Below, piece after piece: positions 1 through 8,998 of a stretch of 38,412 nt of DNA (the first letter of the stretch is position 1; each line of letters starts with the position of its first letter). Source of the stretch: Candidatus Berkelbacteria bacterium (GTDB lineage Bacteria; Patescibacteriota; UBA1384; 2-12-FULL-50-11). A model generated the notes under the pieces. The model was not told the origin of the DNA and did not search any database. It saw nothing but the letters and a program-made list of their open reading frames with translations. The stretch lies in NCBI GenBank assembly GCA_016213365.1, contig JACRAP010000009.1, positions 1 through 38,412 of the forward strand, written 5' to 3'. The position numbers were made by a program, and so were the translations under genes.

Positions 1-2
1 AG

Positions 3-200
3 CAAAAGGGTTGTACTCGTTTTGATTTACTGGCTATCGCTCCGCCTAACTCTAAGGGACATAACTACGAAGGCATCACTGGCTTTAAAAGAAACTTTGG
101 CGGCGAGGTCGTTGAGCTTATCGGCTCGTGGGATTTGGTGCATAATCCCCTTTGGTATTTCCTGTACAAAATAGCCCAAAAATTGCGTCGCCGTAAATAA
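3..200 (+). CDS. FemA/FemB/FemX-type peptidoglycan bridge aminoacyltransferase, C-terminal fragment (truncated by left edge)
   Basis: Frame 3 is open from the window edge to TAA 198-200: QKGCTRFDLLAIAPPNSKGHNYEGITGFKRNFGGEVVELIGSWDLVHNPLWYFLYKIAQKLRRRK*. GFKRxFGGE...G.wDLv.NP resembles the FemABX C-terminus. Stop overlaps the next ATG by 1 nt. Confidence 0.7.
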   Translation, partial: QKGCTRFDLLAIAPPNSKGHNYEGITGFKRNFGGEVVELIGSWDLVHNPLWYFLYKIAQKLRRRK

Positions 201-1528
201 TGCTCAAGTTTTTAAAAAGTCAAAAAACAATTAATTTTTTTCATTTAGTTTCGGCCGTTATCGCTAATATTTTCTACGGCTTCCCATCAAGAAAACTGAA
301 AGTAATTGGAGTTACTGGGACAAACGGCAAAACAACGACCTGTCATTTAATCACTACTATTTTAGAAACCGCTGGCGAAAAAGTTGGTATGACCACCACT
401 ATCGACTTTAAATTTGGCGACGAAGTAATCGAGAATAATTACAAAATGACAACGCTAAGCCCGTTTGCCTTGCAAAAAATGCTCAAAAAGATGGTCGCTA
501 ATAATTGTAGTTTTGCAGTAATAGAAGTAACTTCGATCGCGCTCGATCAGCACCGGCTTTGGGGAGTGCCGTTTTACGCTGCTGTTTTTACAAACCTTAC
601 CCACGATCATCTCGATTATCACGGCTCGATGAGCCGATATTTAGTTGCCAAAGAAAAGATGTTCGAGCGTCGGCCGTACTTAAGCGTGCTTAACGCCGAC
701 GACCCAACGATCGAGCGATTAAGTAAATACGACTGCAATAAGCTCGTTACTTATGGAATAAAAAATCCCGCAACGATAATTGCTAAAAAACTTTACGCTC
801 GGCCTGGCGGCGTGGATTTTATTTTGTTAATCGACGGTAAGCAAACCTCGGTTTCATTGCCGCTACCAGGCGAGTTTAACGTTTATAACGCACTTGCGGC
901 GATTGCGGTTGGGCTGGGGCTGGGCAATAGTTTGGACACGGTAATGGAAGGCGTTCGCAGATTCGAGCCAGTTGCTGGCAGAATGGAGGTGGTCGATGCT
1001 GGTCAGCCGTTTACGGTACTTATCGACTACGCCCATACGCCCGATGCGCTTCAAAATGTTTACGAAACTTTAATCCCTACAGTTCGAGGGCGGCTAATCT
1101 CGGTTCTTGGTGCAACTGGTCGGCGCGACCGTACCAAAAGACCAATCCTCGGAGCGATCGCCGCCCGCTACGCCGATTACGTAATTGTTACCAACGAGGA
1201 CCCGTACGACGAAGATCCGCTAACTATAATAGATGAAGTCGCCAGCGGCGTGGTACGCGGTCGGCCAAAGGGACCGGGGCGCTATAAAATCAACAAAGAA
1301 TCCGATGTGCCGATAAAATACAAAGATTCCGGCGAAGATATTTGGTGGTGGCGTGTCCCTGATAGAAAAGACGCGATTAACAAAGCCCTAAAACTTGCCA
1401 GGGCTCAAGATGTGGTTTTGGTAACCGGTAAAGGCGCCGAAAAAGTGATGGCCGTGGGCGATAAATTAATTCCGTTTAGCGACCGCGAAGTACTAATAGA
1501 TTTATTAAGAAAATACAGAGTAAGTTAA
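200..1528 (+). CDS. murE: Mur ligase, UDP-N-acetylmuramyl-tripeptide synthetase (MurE-like)
   Basis: VIGVTGTNGKTTT P-loop, DYAHTPDAL, GATGRRDRTKRP motifs; shortened N-terminal domain. Confidence 0.85.
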   Translation: MLKFLKSQKTINFFHLVSAVIANIFYGFPSRKLKVIGVTGTNGKTTTCHLITTILETAGEKVGMTTTIDFKFGDEVIENNYKMTTLSPFALQKMLKKMVANNCSFAVIEVTSIALDQHRLWGVPFYAAVFTNLTHDHLDYHGSMSRYLVAKEKMFERRPYLSVLNADDPTIERLSKYDCNKLVTYGIKNPATIIAKKLYARPGGVDFILLIDGKQTSVSLPLPGEFNVYNALAAIAVGLGLGNSLDTVMEGVRRFEPVAGRMEVVDAGQPFTVLIDYAHTPDALQNVYETLIPTVRGRLISVLGATGRRDRTKRPILGAIAARYADYVIVTNEDPYDEDPLTIIDEVASGVVRGRPKGPGRYKINKESDVPIKYKDSGEDIWWWRVPDRKDAINKALKLARAQDVVLVTGKGAEKVMAVGDKLIPFSDREVLIDLLRKYRVS

Positions 1529-1541
1529 CGCTCTCTTGTGC

Positions 1542-1553
1542 TATACTCGGCGT
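1542..1553 (+). promoter_or_regulatory. candidate leaderless promoter of polA
   Basis: TATACT-6 nt-ATG, no SD. Confidence 0.55.
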
Positions 1554-4238
1554 ATGGCTAAACCGTTACCAAAAATATTACTTTTAGACTCAAACGCCCT
1601 AATCCATCGTTCGTTTCATGCCCTGCCGCCGCTAGCTACGCCTAAAGGCGAGATCGTGAACGCAGTTTTTGGGTTTGCCAGCACCCTACTTAAGGCCATA
1701 AAAGACGAAAACCCCGACTACGTCGTGGCGTGTTTCGATACTAGTAAAGAAACTTTTCGAAGCGATATATATAAAGAGTATAAGGCGCACCGCAAAGAAA
1801 CCGATCATGCTTTGGTGTTACAAATCCCGCGCGTTAAGCAAATCGTAGAAGTTTTGAATATTCCACTATTTGCCCAAGACGGCGTAGAAGCCGACGACTT
1901 AATCGGCTCGCTTGCAAATATCGCTGCCAAAAAAGGTATCGAGGCGGTAATTGTTACCGGCGATAACGACGCGCTTCAACTGGTAAACAATTCGGTGAAA
2001 GTATATTCGCTTCGCCGCGGCGTTACTGACACCTTAACTTACGATGCTGCTGCCGTTAAAGAAAAAATCGGCGTATTGCCCGAGCAAATAATTGATTACA
2101 AAGCGCTTGCCGGCGACGCTTCAGACAATATCCCCGGTGCCCCTGGGATTGGTCCAAAAACCGCGGTTGAGTTACTAAATAAATACCAAAACCTCGACGG
2201 AATTTACCAGCATTTAAATGAGCTAAAAGAACGTACCGCTACGATCCTTAAAGAAAACAAAGATCAGGTTCTACTTAGCCAGCGCCTTGCTACTATTCGC
2301 ACCGATTTAGATATCGAGCTCGATCTCAAAAAAGCCGAAGTCGAAAATTTCGACTTCTCAAAAGTTGTCGATTTGTTTAACGAACTAGATTTCAAATCGC
2401 TATTAACCAAGTTACCTCAAAACACAAAAGGCGAGCAGGCGAGCTTGTTTGGCGCAACTGCCGAAGAAGTAAAATGGCAACCAAGTACCGCCCATGAGAG
2501 CGTAACTACTATAGAGCGCTGGCAACAAATCCAGCCGGAGCTACTTAAACAAGAAATGTTCGCCGTCGACACCGAAACCATCACATTTAACGACGATATT
2601 ATCGGGGTGTCGTTTGCGTGGGGGCAAGTTGGTAGCGAGAAATCTTGTTACTTAGTGCTTTCGCCCGCATACCCTGGCGGTGTGGATATTGAGAAAGTTC
2701 GTGAAAGTTTGAGCGAAGTACTTTTGGGCGACGCTAAAAAAATCGGCCACAACATTAAATACGACTTACACGCGCTCAAGCGAGCCGGTTTCAGGGTTAA
2801 AAATGTTTATTTCGATACGATGCTTGCTTCGCAGTTAATAAATTCGCAACTTTTTAGCCACGGTATCGACGATTTAGCGTTTAGTTTGCTTGGCTTTAAA
2901 AAACTCAAAACCACTGAACTGCTCGGTAAAAACAAACTTATGACCGATGTAGGGCTCGACCAACTTTCCGCTTACGCCTGCGAAGATGCGGTAATTACTT
3001 GGCGATTATTCCATAAATTCTACAAGGACACTCAAGAGAAAGACGTGAAGCGAATATTTTACGAGCTAGAGATGCCGCTAATCCCAGTATTGGTGCGGAT
3101 GGAGCGCGAAGGCATAAAAATCGATAAAGATTATTTGAAGAAACTCGAAGACAAACTTAGGTCTCGATTAAAAACAATTGAAGCGGAAGCGCATAAAGTT
3201 ATCGGCGAAGCGTTTAACCTAGCTTCGCCGAGCCAACTGCAAGAAATTTTATTTAACAAACTCAAACTATCGGTAGTTGGTATTAAGAAAATTAAGTCTG
3301 GCTACTCCACCGACGCTGATTCACTGGCAAAATTAGCCGGAAAACACCCGGTTATAGATTTAATTTTGGAGTATCGGGAGCTCTCAAAATTAATGAACAC
3401 CTACATCGAAACTTTACCGGAACAGGCCGATGCCAACAGCCGAATTCATACCTCGTTCTTACAACTCGGTGCCGCTACTGGCCGAATGGCCTCAACCAAT
3501 CCGAATTTGCAAAATATTCCAATTCGAACCGAGCTGGGTAACGAAGTTCGCCGAGCGTTTGTGGCCGAGAAGTGTAAATTACTGCTTGGCGCCGATTACT
3601 CCCAAGCCGAACTGCGAGTGCTAGCACATCTAAGCGAAGACCCCTTATTAATAAATGCGTTTATTAACGAATCCGATTTTCACGCCGCGGTGGCAAAACA
3701 ACTCGGCGTTGACCGTCGCGCCGCCAAGGCCATAAACTTCGGCATTATTTACGGACTTGGCGCTTCGGCTCTAGCCAACGATATCGGCATCTCTACTCAA
3801 GAAGCGAGGGCGTTTATCGATAAATACTTCGAAACTTTCCCGGGCGTGGCGAAATTTATTGAAAACCAAAAAAAGAAAGCCCGTGAGCTCGGCTACTCCG
3901 AAACACTGTTTGGTCGTAAACGCTATCTGCCAGATATCCACTCCCCAAATATGATGCTTCGCGCCGCCGCCGAGCGGATTGCGGTAAATATGCCAAACCA
4001 AGGCACGGTGGCGGATTTAATGAAAATGTCGATGATTGAGATCGATAAACTGTTGCCCGAAAACGCGAAAATGCTACTGCAAATTCACGACGAACTATTG
4101 TTTGAAGTTGATAAGGGTGCCGAAAATGAAATCGGCGCACTGGTAAAAGACGTTATGGGTAATATCGCCCAGCTAAAAGTGCCGTTAATCGTTGATATTA
4201 AACTCGGCCCCAACTGGGCAGAGTTGGAAAAGATATAG
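1554..4238 (+). CDS. polA: DNA polymerase I with 5'-3' exonuclease, 3'-5' exonuclease and polymerase domains
   Basis: FEN-like N-terminus, DTET / NIKYD / YACEDAVITW exonuclease motifs, DYSQAELRVLAHLS and QIHDELLFEV polymerase motifs. The ORF track begins at TTG 1536, but ATG 1554 (MAKPLPKILLLDSNALIHRSFHAL) is the natural start. Confidence 0.97.
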   Translation: MAKPLPKILLLDSNALIHRSFHALPPLATPKGEIVNAVFGFASTLLKAIKDENPDYVVACFDTSKETFRSDIYKEYKAHRKETDHALVLQIPRVKQIVEVLNIPLFAQDGVEADDLIGSLANIAAKKGIEAVIVTGDNDALQLVNNSVKVYSLRRGVTDTLTYDAAAVKEKIGVLPEQIIDYKALAGDASDNIPGAPGIGPKTAVELLNKYQNLDGIYQHLNELKERTATILKENKDQVLLSQRLATIRTDLDIELDLKKAEVENFDFSKVVDLFNELDFKSLLTKLPQNTKGEQASLFGATAEEVKWQPSTAHESVTTIERWQQIQPELLKQEMFAVDTETITFNDDIIGVSFAWGQVGSEKSCYLVLSPAYPGGVDIEKVRESLSEVLLGDAKKIGHNIKYDLHALKRAGFRVKNVYFDTMLASQLINSQLFSHGIDDLAFSLLGFKKLKTTELLGKNKLMTDVGLDQLSAYACEDAVITWRLFHKFYKDTQEKDVKRIFYELEMPLIPVLVRMEREGIKIDKDYLKKLEDKLRSRLKTIEAEAHKVIGEAFNLASPSQLQEILFNKLKLSVVGIKKIKSGYSTDADSLAKLAGKHPVIDLILEYRELSKLMNTYIETLPEQADANSRIHTSFLQLGAATGRMASTNPNLQNIPIRTELGNEVRRAFVAEKCKLLLGADYSQAELRVLAHLSEDPLLINAFINESDFHAAVAKQLGVDRRAAKAINFGIIYGLGASALANDIGISTQEARAFIDKYFETFPGVAKFIENQKKKARELGYSETLFGRKRYLPDIHSPNMMLRAAAERIAVNMPNQGTVADLMKMSMIEIDKLLPENAKMLLQIHDELLFEVDKGAENEIGALVKDVMGNIAQLKVPLIVDIKLGPNWAELEKI

Positions 4239-4240
4239 TT

Positions 4241-5104
4241 ATGCACATTTTTCTAAGTGGCCAAGACGACTATCTTGCCAAACAAACAATTAAACAGCTG
4301 ATCGAAAAATACATCGCCAAAAACCCCGACGGCTCGGAGTTAATTCGCCTTAGTGCCGCCGACAGTAATTTCAAGACCGTATTACCAAATGTTCTAAGCG
4401 ACCTTAAGGCCGTCCCGCTTTTTGCCACCTCACGCTTAATTATTTTGGAGCAACTCGGAACGCTAAATGTCGAACTGCAAAACGAAATTGCAAAAAACAT
4501 CACCGACCTACCCTCATCAACTGTTTTAGTAATTTGGGATAAACTCGCCTTTAAAGACGCGGCGCTAATCGAGCTTCAAAAACAATCAAAAAATATTAAA
4601 GTAGATACGCCCGCTGGAGAAGATCTATTAAACACCGCTCGAAAAATCGCCCGCAGCTACGATTGCAATTTAACCGACCAACAGTTGGGGGCAATTATCA
4701 GCGAAAGTGGAAACGACTTGTGGTATATCGATACCGAACTGCAAAAACTCTCAAACGACGCAGATTTCAAAATCGAAAAAACAACACATTCGTTCGATCA
4801 GCCATTTGCGGTGTTCAACTTTGTTCGCGCCAAAAATTATCAAAAAGTGGGCGCACAAATTATGCGCGACATTAAAAACGGCAAACCGTTTGAGATGGTG
4901 CTTGGCGGCGTCGGGGCAGCATTAAGAAAAGAAGTTAAAGATCCGCACGAACGCTTAAAGTACAACGAGATATTAATCGACGTTGATATCGGCCTTAAAA
5001 CTGGTTCGCTCGACGAACGCGACGCGGCGATTTTGTTAAGCTACTATCTACCCAATACGGACCAAAAAACGGTACGATGGGAAGATCAATGGGGGGAAGC
5101 TTAA
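4241..5104 (+). CDS. holA: DNA polymerase III delta subunit (HolA-like)
   Basis: MHIFLSGQDDYLAKQTIKQLIEKY N-terminus and overall size fit HolA; adjacent to polA. Confidence 0.7.
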   Translation: MHIFLSGQDDYLAKQTIKQLIEKYIAKNPDGSELIRLSAADSNFKTVLPNVLSDLKAVPLFATSRLIILEQLGTLNVELQNEIAKNITDLPSSTVLVIWDKLAFKDAALIELQKQSKNIKVDTPAGEDLLNTARKIARSYDCNLTDQQLGAIISESGNDLWYIDTELQKLSNDADFKIEKTTHSFDQPFAVFNFVRAKNYQKVGAQIMRDIKNGKPFEMVLGGVGAALRKEVKDPHERLKYNEILIDVDIGLKTGSLDERDAAILLSYYLPNTDQKTVRWEDQWGEA

Positions 5105-6549
5105 TCGGCAGTATTTTAGGGGGCATTACAATCTACAGGCGTTCGGCGATGTTTTTCTTGGCGCTTGGGGTAGTGGCGATAATTGCAGGGCTGGTATTTA
5201 AAAATAAACTTAACGCTGTGACTTTTGACTCCAATACCTTGAATTTTAACTTATCAAAAACCGGTGAAGTTTATTTGGAGAACGCAAAAGTACCGTTCGA
5301 GCAATTTGTTACCAGCACTACTTATCGTTACCGCTATCAGGTTGTAAATAGGCCAACTGAACCGATCGATCAGCTAACAGTCGTTGTAACATTGCCGCAA
5401 AGCGGCGACGAACAATCGATCGGGCACCGAATTATCTCAAACGGCCAGGTTACAAAAACCAGTAGCGAGCTTATTAGCCCGCTAGCAATTCTTTTTAGTG
5501 CCACCGGTGTATCTCCGCAATCGCAAATTTCAATCGAGTTTGAAGTGCCAAAAAGTTTTATCACCCAAGCCGGCTCGGCAAAAGTAAAACAGTTTTTTAC
5601 TAAATTACCCGCCGAAGTTTGGTTGGCGATATCAGTTGCGATGCCGATAATCACCCTGCTTACGTTGATGTTAGTTGCGCTGAAGCGTTCGCATAAAGTA
5701 GTTGCGTCCAAAACCGCGCAAACAAGTTTGCCGAGTCGTTTGAGCCCGGCGATGGTCGGTATTTTACTTAGAGGGCGGCTAACCACGCGCGAACTTTCTT
5801 CGACAATTTTTCACCTCGCCTATCGCGGCCACATTATAATAAGACAGCTTAGGCGCGAGGAGTACCGATTTAGGCGGCGCGGCAACGGCGGTGCGCTGTT
5901 AGATTACGAGTCGGTACTGCTCGATCAGGTTTTCGGTCGAAGCGGTGAGGCGGCAACAACCGAAGAGGTTAATTTATCGCTGTCGCAAGAAGTTTTTAGC
6001 AAACGTATTAGCCAAGCGTTCGTGCTTGCATACAAAAAAATTAACGAGCTCGGGTATTTTTACACTAATCCGCTAACACTTCATCGTCGCTATCAAACTG
6101 CCGGGGTGGCGATGACGGTACTGGGCATAATCGGCTTAGTAATTAATATTCTGTTTATCGATAACGCTTATTCGATATTTCTTTGGGGCGGTATGATCGT
6201 TTCGGCGATCTTGGTGTTTATTTACTCAAAAGGAATGCCGGTTCGAACAATTTACGGCGATCGTGAGTTATCAAAGTGGCTGTCGTTTAAAAATTATTTA
6301 AGTTCAAGCGAGCCAATTAACTACACTGCGCGCGGTCAAGATTTGTACTTAGCATATTTGCCGTACGCGATTGTGTTTGAGTGCGAGCAAGAATGGACGC
6401 GCAGGTTTTATCACTTACCATTTAGCAGTCCGCAGTGGTATTTGGCGGACAACATCAGTACTATCGATAAATTTGCCAACTCAATTTTCCCAATTTTCGG
6501 TTATCTATCGCACGCGCTTTATATTTCTAGCGAGCCGAGTAGTCGTTAA
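5077..6549 (+). CDS. DUF2207-like predicted membrane protein
   Basis: Two hydrophobic regions and a LLRGRLTTRELSSTIFHLAYRGHIIIRQL segment typical of DUF2207; start uncertain (5077 or ATG 5089), overlaps holA 3' end. Confidence 0.6.
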   Translation: MGRSMGGSLIGSILGGITIYRRSAMFFLALGVVAIIAGLVFKNKLNAVTFDSNTLNFNLSKTGEVYLENAKVPFEQFVTSTTYRYRYQVVNRPTEPIDQLTVVVTLPQSGDEQSIGHRIISNGQVTKTSSELISPLAILFSATGVSPQSQISIEFEVPKSFITQAGSAKVKQFFTKLPAEVWLAISVAMPIITLLTLMLVALKRSHKVVASKTAQTSLPSRLSPAMVGILLRGRLTTRELSSTIFHLAYRGHIIIRQLRREEYRFRRRGNGGALLDYESVLLDQVFGRSGEAATTEEVNLSLSQEVFSKRISQAFVLAYKKINELGYFYTNPLTLHRRYQTAGVAMTVLGIIGLVINILFIDNAYSIFLWGGMIVSAILVFIYSKGMPVRTIYGDRELSKWLSFKNYLSSSEPINYTARGQDLYLAYLPYAIVFECEQEWTRRFYHLPFSSPQWYLADNISTIDKFANSIFPIFGYLSHALYISSEPSSR

Positions 6550-7070
6550 ATTGATACGATTTTTAACGGAATTAGAATTAAAATTACGCGGCCTTGAATG
6601 TCGCTTTTTTGAACCGGCCCCCAAAGCCGGGAGTCGCTAGAGCCGCTTCGATTATCGCCCACCAGAAAATACTCGTCTTCTTTCAGGGTAATTTCTGTTA
6701 ATTCGCTATACCCTGGGTCGCCTAAGATTGGGCTGTAGTTTTCTGTGATTGTTTCGCCGTTACGAAAAATAACCCCTTTTACAGCGTAAATCCGATCGCC
6801 CGGGAGGCCTAACACCCTTTTAATTAATCGAGTTTTGTCAGGATCGGCAGGGAATTTGGCGGCAACGATATCGCCGTATTTTAGCGGCTTATTTTTTAAG
6901 CGACTGACTTTTTCAACTAATACGATTTGACCGCTTTTAAAATTCGGCTCCATGCTTTTACCGCTAACCGGCAAAATTACGCCGATGCTTACAATAATTA
7001 TTACGGCAATTACCGCTAAAATAATCACTACTTTAAGCAAAAATAGCCAGTTGAAAAACTTCCCTAACAT
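6546..7070 (-). CDS. lepB: signal peptidase I
   Basis: N-terminal TM, GKSMEPNFKSGQIVLVEK, RLIKRVLGLPGD, VGDNRSGSSDSRLWGPV motifs. Confidence 0.95.
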   Translation of the reverse strand: MLGKFFNWLFLLKVVIILAVIAVIIIVSIGVILPVSGKSMEPNFKSGQIVLVEKVSRLKNKPLKYGDIVAAKFPADPDKTRLIKRVLGLPGDRIYAVKGVIFRNGETITENYSPILGDPGYSELTEITLKEDEYFLVGDNRSGSSDSRLWGPVQKSDIQGRVILILIPLKIVSI

Positions 7071-7112
7071 CGTTAGTCTATCTTAGCTAAAAATTCGAAT
7101 AAGACGAAACTA

Positions 7113-7421
7113 TTACTTAGTTTTTTTAGAGGTAGACTTTTTTGTCTTTGAGGTAGCGGTTTTTGGCGCGGCCTTTTTTGGCTTAGCGGTTACGCTTTTG
7201 GTTTTTGGCGCGGTAACAATTACAGCGCTGAGTTTGCTTTTAAGTCGAGCGGCTTTGTTTTTATGAATAATCCCCCACTTAGCGGCCTTATCGATTAAGG
7301 AAATAGTGGAGTTGTCGTTCTTTTTTAGAGCTTCTTTAAGTAGCGCTTTTCGGTAACGATTTCGCGCTGCTTTCTTTTCGGAACCTCGTAATGCTTTTTT
7401 GGCACTTTTACTAATTGGCAT
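7113..7421 (-). CDS. rpsT: 30S ribosomal protein S20 with Lys/Ala/Thr-rich C-terminal tail
   Basis: MPISKSAKKALRGSEKKAARNRYRKALLKEALK; S20 core followed by KPKKAAPKTATSKTKKSTSKKTK. Confidence 0.9.
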   Translation of the reverse strand: MPISKSAKKALRGSEKKAARNRYRKALLKEALKKNDNSTISLIDKAAKWGIIHKNKAARLKSKLSAVIVTAPKTKSVTAKPKKAAPKTATSKTKKSTSKKTK

Positions 7422-7512
7422 AAGAGAATTTTAGCAAAAACCGAGGATAATAGCAATAAACACAATTTGAAACTCTTGATTGAATCTAAAATCGCGCTAT
7501 ACTGGCAAAAGT

Positions 7513-8676
7513 ATGGAACTATCGACTAAAGCCCAAATCGTAGAACTAATTCGCGCTTCTAGTAACATTCTTTTACTGACCCACAAGAACCCAGACGGCG
7601 ACGCAGTTGGCGCAACTTTAGCCCTAAAACAGGTTATCGAGAAGCTCGGTAAAAAAGCAGATGTTGTATATTTTGGCGTAGTGCCAAAAGTTTTTAACTA
7701 CTTAAACGCCTACGATCAAGTACTAACCGAATTCTCCGCCAGCAACGATTTAATTATTACCATCGACACGCGTCAAACCGGCGAAGAATTAAAACTCGGG
7801 CACAAAAAAATTAGCGAAGATCATCAAGTGGTAATTGTCGTTTCGCCAGAACACGGCTCGCTGATGCCAGAAGATGTAAGCGTCACCCGCTCTCGGCCAA
7901 AATACGACTTGGTAGTAATGCTCGATTGCGCCGACAACGAACGACTTGGCAGTATTTATACCGAAACCCCAGATCTATTTTTCGAAACCCCAACTATCAA
8001 CATCGACCACCACGCTACCAACAGTCATTTTGCCAAAGTTAACTGGGTCGATATGACAGCGTCTTCAACTTGCGAGATGCTAGTTTCGCTAATCGAAGCG
8101 CTCGGTAAGGGCGAGCAATTAATCGACGAAGAAGTCGCAACTAGCTTACTAACAGGTCTTACTACCGACACCGGCAGTTTCCAAAACCAATCGACAACAC
8201 CAAAGGCGCTTACCATCGCCGCGCAGTTAGTTGCCACAGGCGCTAGACAGCAACAAATTATCGATCGGGTGTTTAGATCGCGCCCGCTTTCAACCTTAAA
8301 GCTTTGGGGCAAGGCCTTAACTAACATCCGCGAAGAAAAAGAGCTCGAGTTTGCTTGGGTAACGCTGTCAAAATCAGACTTCGAAGCAGTTGGCGCCGAT
8401 TTAGAAGAGCGCGACGGTTTAATCGACCAACTTCTTAAAACTGTTGAAGGCATTAACTTTGTTGTGTTGCTTTGCCAAATCGACGGCACGCTAAAAGCCA
8501 GCTTGCGTTCTGTTAGCCCGAAATACGACGTTGCCAGTATCGCCGCACAATTTGGCGGTGGCGGCCACACTTTAGCGGCCGGATTTGATATCGAAACCGA
8601 TAATTACGCCAAAAAAGCCGAAGAAGTAATCAACCGAATTCGCGAAATCGCCCGCGCCAAAAACGGTATAAACTAA
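7513..8676 (+). CDS. DHH/DHHA1 phosphoesterase (NrnA-like oligoribonuclease/pAp phosphatase)
   Basis: NPDGDAVGATLAL, MLDCAD, NIDHHATN, GLTTDTGSFQ, FGGGGHTLAAGF motifs. Track start 7480 extends upstream; ATG 7513 preferred. Confidence 0.9.
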   Translation: MELSTKAQIVELIRASSNILLLTHKNPDGDAVGATLALKQVIEKLGKKADVVYFGVVPKVFNYLNAYDQVLTEFSASNDLIITIDTRQTGEELKLGHKKISEDHQVVIVVSPEHGSLMPEDVSVTRSRPKYDLVVMLDCADNERLGSIYTETPDLFFETPTINIDHHATNSHFAKVNWVDMTASSTCEMLVSLIEALGKGEQLIDEEVATSLLTGLTTDTGSFQNQSTTPKALTIAAQLVATGARQQQIIDRVFRSRPLSTLKLWGKALTNIREEKELEFAWVTLSKSDFEAVGADLEERDGLIDQLLKTVEGINFVVLLCQIDGTLKASLRSVSPKYDVASIAAQFGGGGHTLAAGFDIETDNYAKKAEEVINRIREIARAKNGIN

Positions 8677-8680
8677 AGTA

Positions 8681-8720
8681 TTGAAGAATTACAAATTCTT
8701 CCGTATAATATAGGGTACAT
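8681..8720 (+). promoter_or_regulatory. candidate promoter of rpsO with very short leader
   Basis: TTGAAG-17 nt-TATAAT-11 nt-ATG. Confidence 0.6.
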
Positions 8721-8987
8721 ATGGCAACAAAATCAACCAAACAAAAAACAATTAAAAAGTTTCAGCGTAACGAAAAAGACACCGGCTCTACCGCTGTCCA
8801 AGTTGCGGTGCTAACAGAAAAAATTAATATGCTTACCAAGCATTTAAACGAGCATAAAAAAGATAACGACTCCAGAATGGGCTTGCTCAAAATGATTAGC
8901 CAACGCCGTAGCTTACTTAGCTATATGGAACGCAAAGAAAACGAGCAGTATAAAAAACTGATCGCCTCGCTTGGTTTAAGAAAGTAA
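8721..8987 (+). CDS. rpsO: 30S ribosomal protein S15
   Basis: DTGSTAVQVAVLTEKINMLTKHLNEHKKDNDSRMGLLKMISQRRSLLSYM. Confidence 0.97.
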   Translation: MATKSTKQKTIKKFQRNEKDTGSTAVQVAVLTEKINMLTKHLNEHKKDNDSRMGLLKMISQRRSLLSYMERKENEQYKKLIASLGLRK

Positions 8988-8998
8988 TTTGGCAAAAG

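Noticed and set aside
5370-5786. 138-aa minus ORF inside the DUF2207-like gene
   Set aside because: Antisense shadow of a supported CDS, no initiation signals or recognisable domain.
8025-8570. 181-aa minus ORF antisense to the DHH phosphoesterase gene
   Set aside because: Shadow ORF: the sense frame carries clear DHH/DHHA1 motifs and the antisense translation resembles no family.
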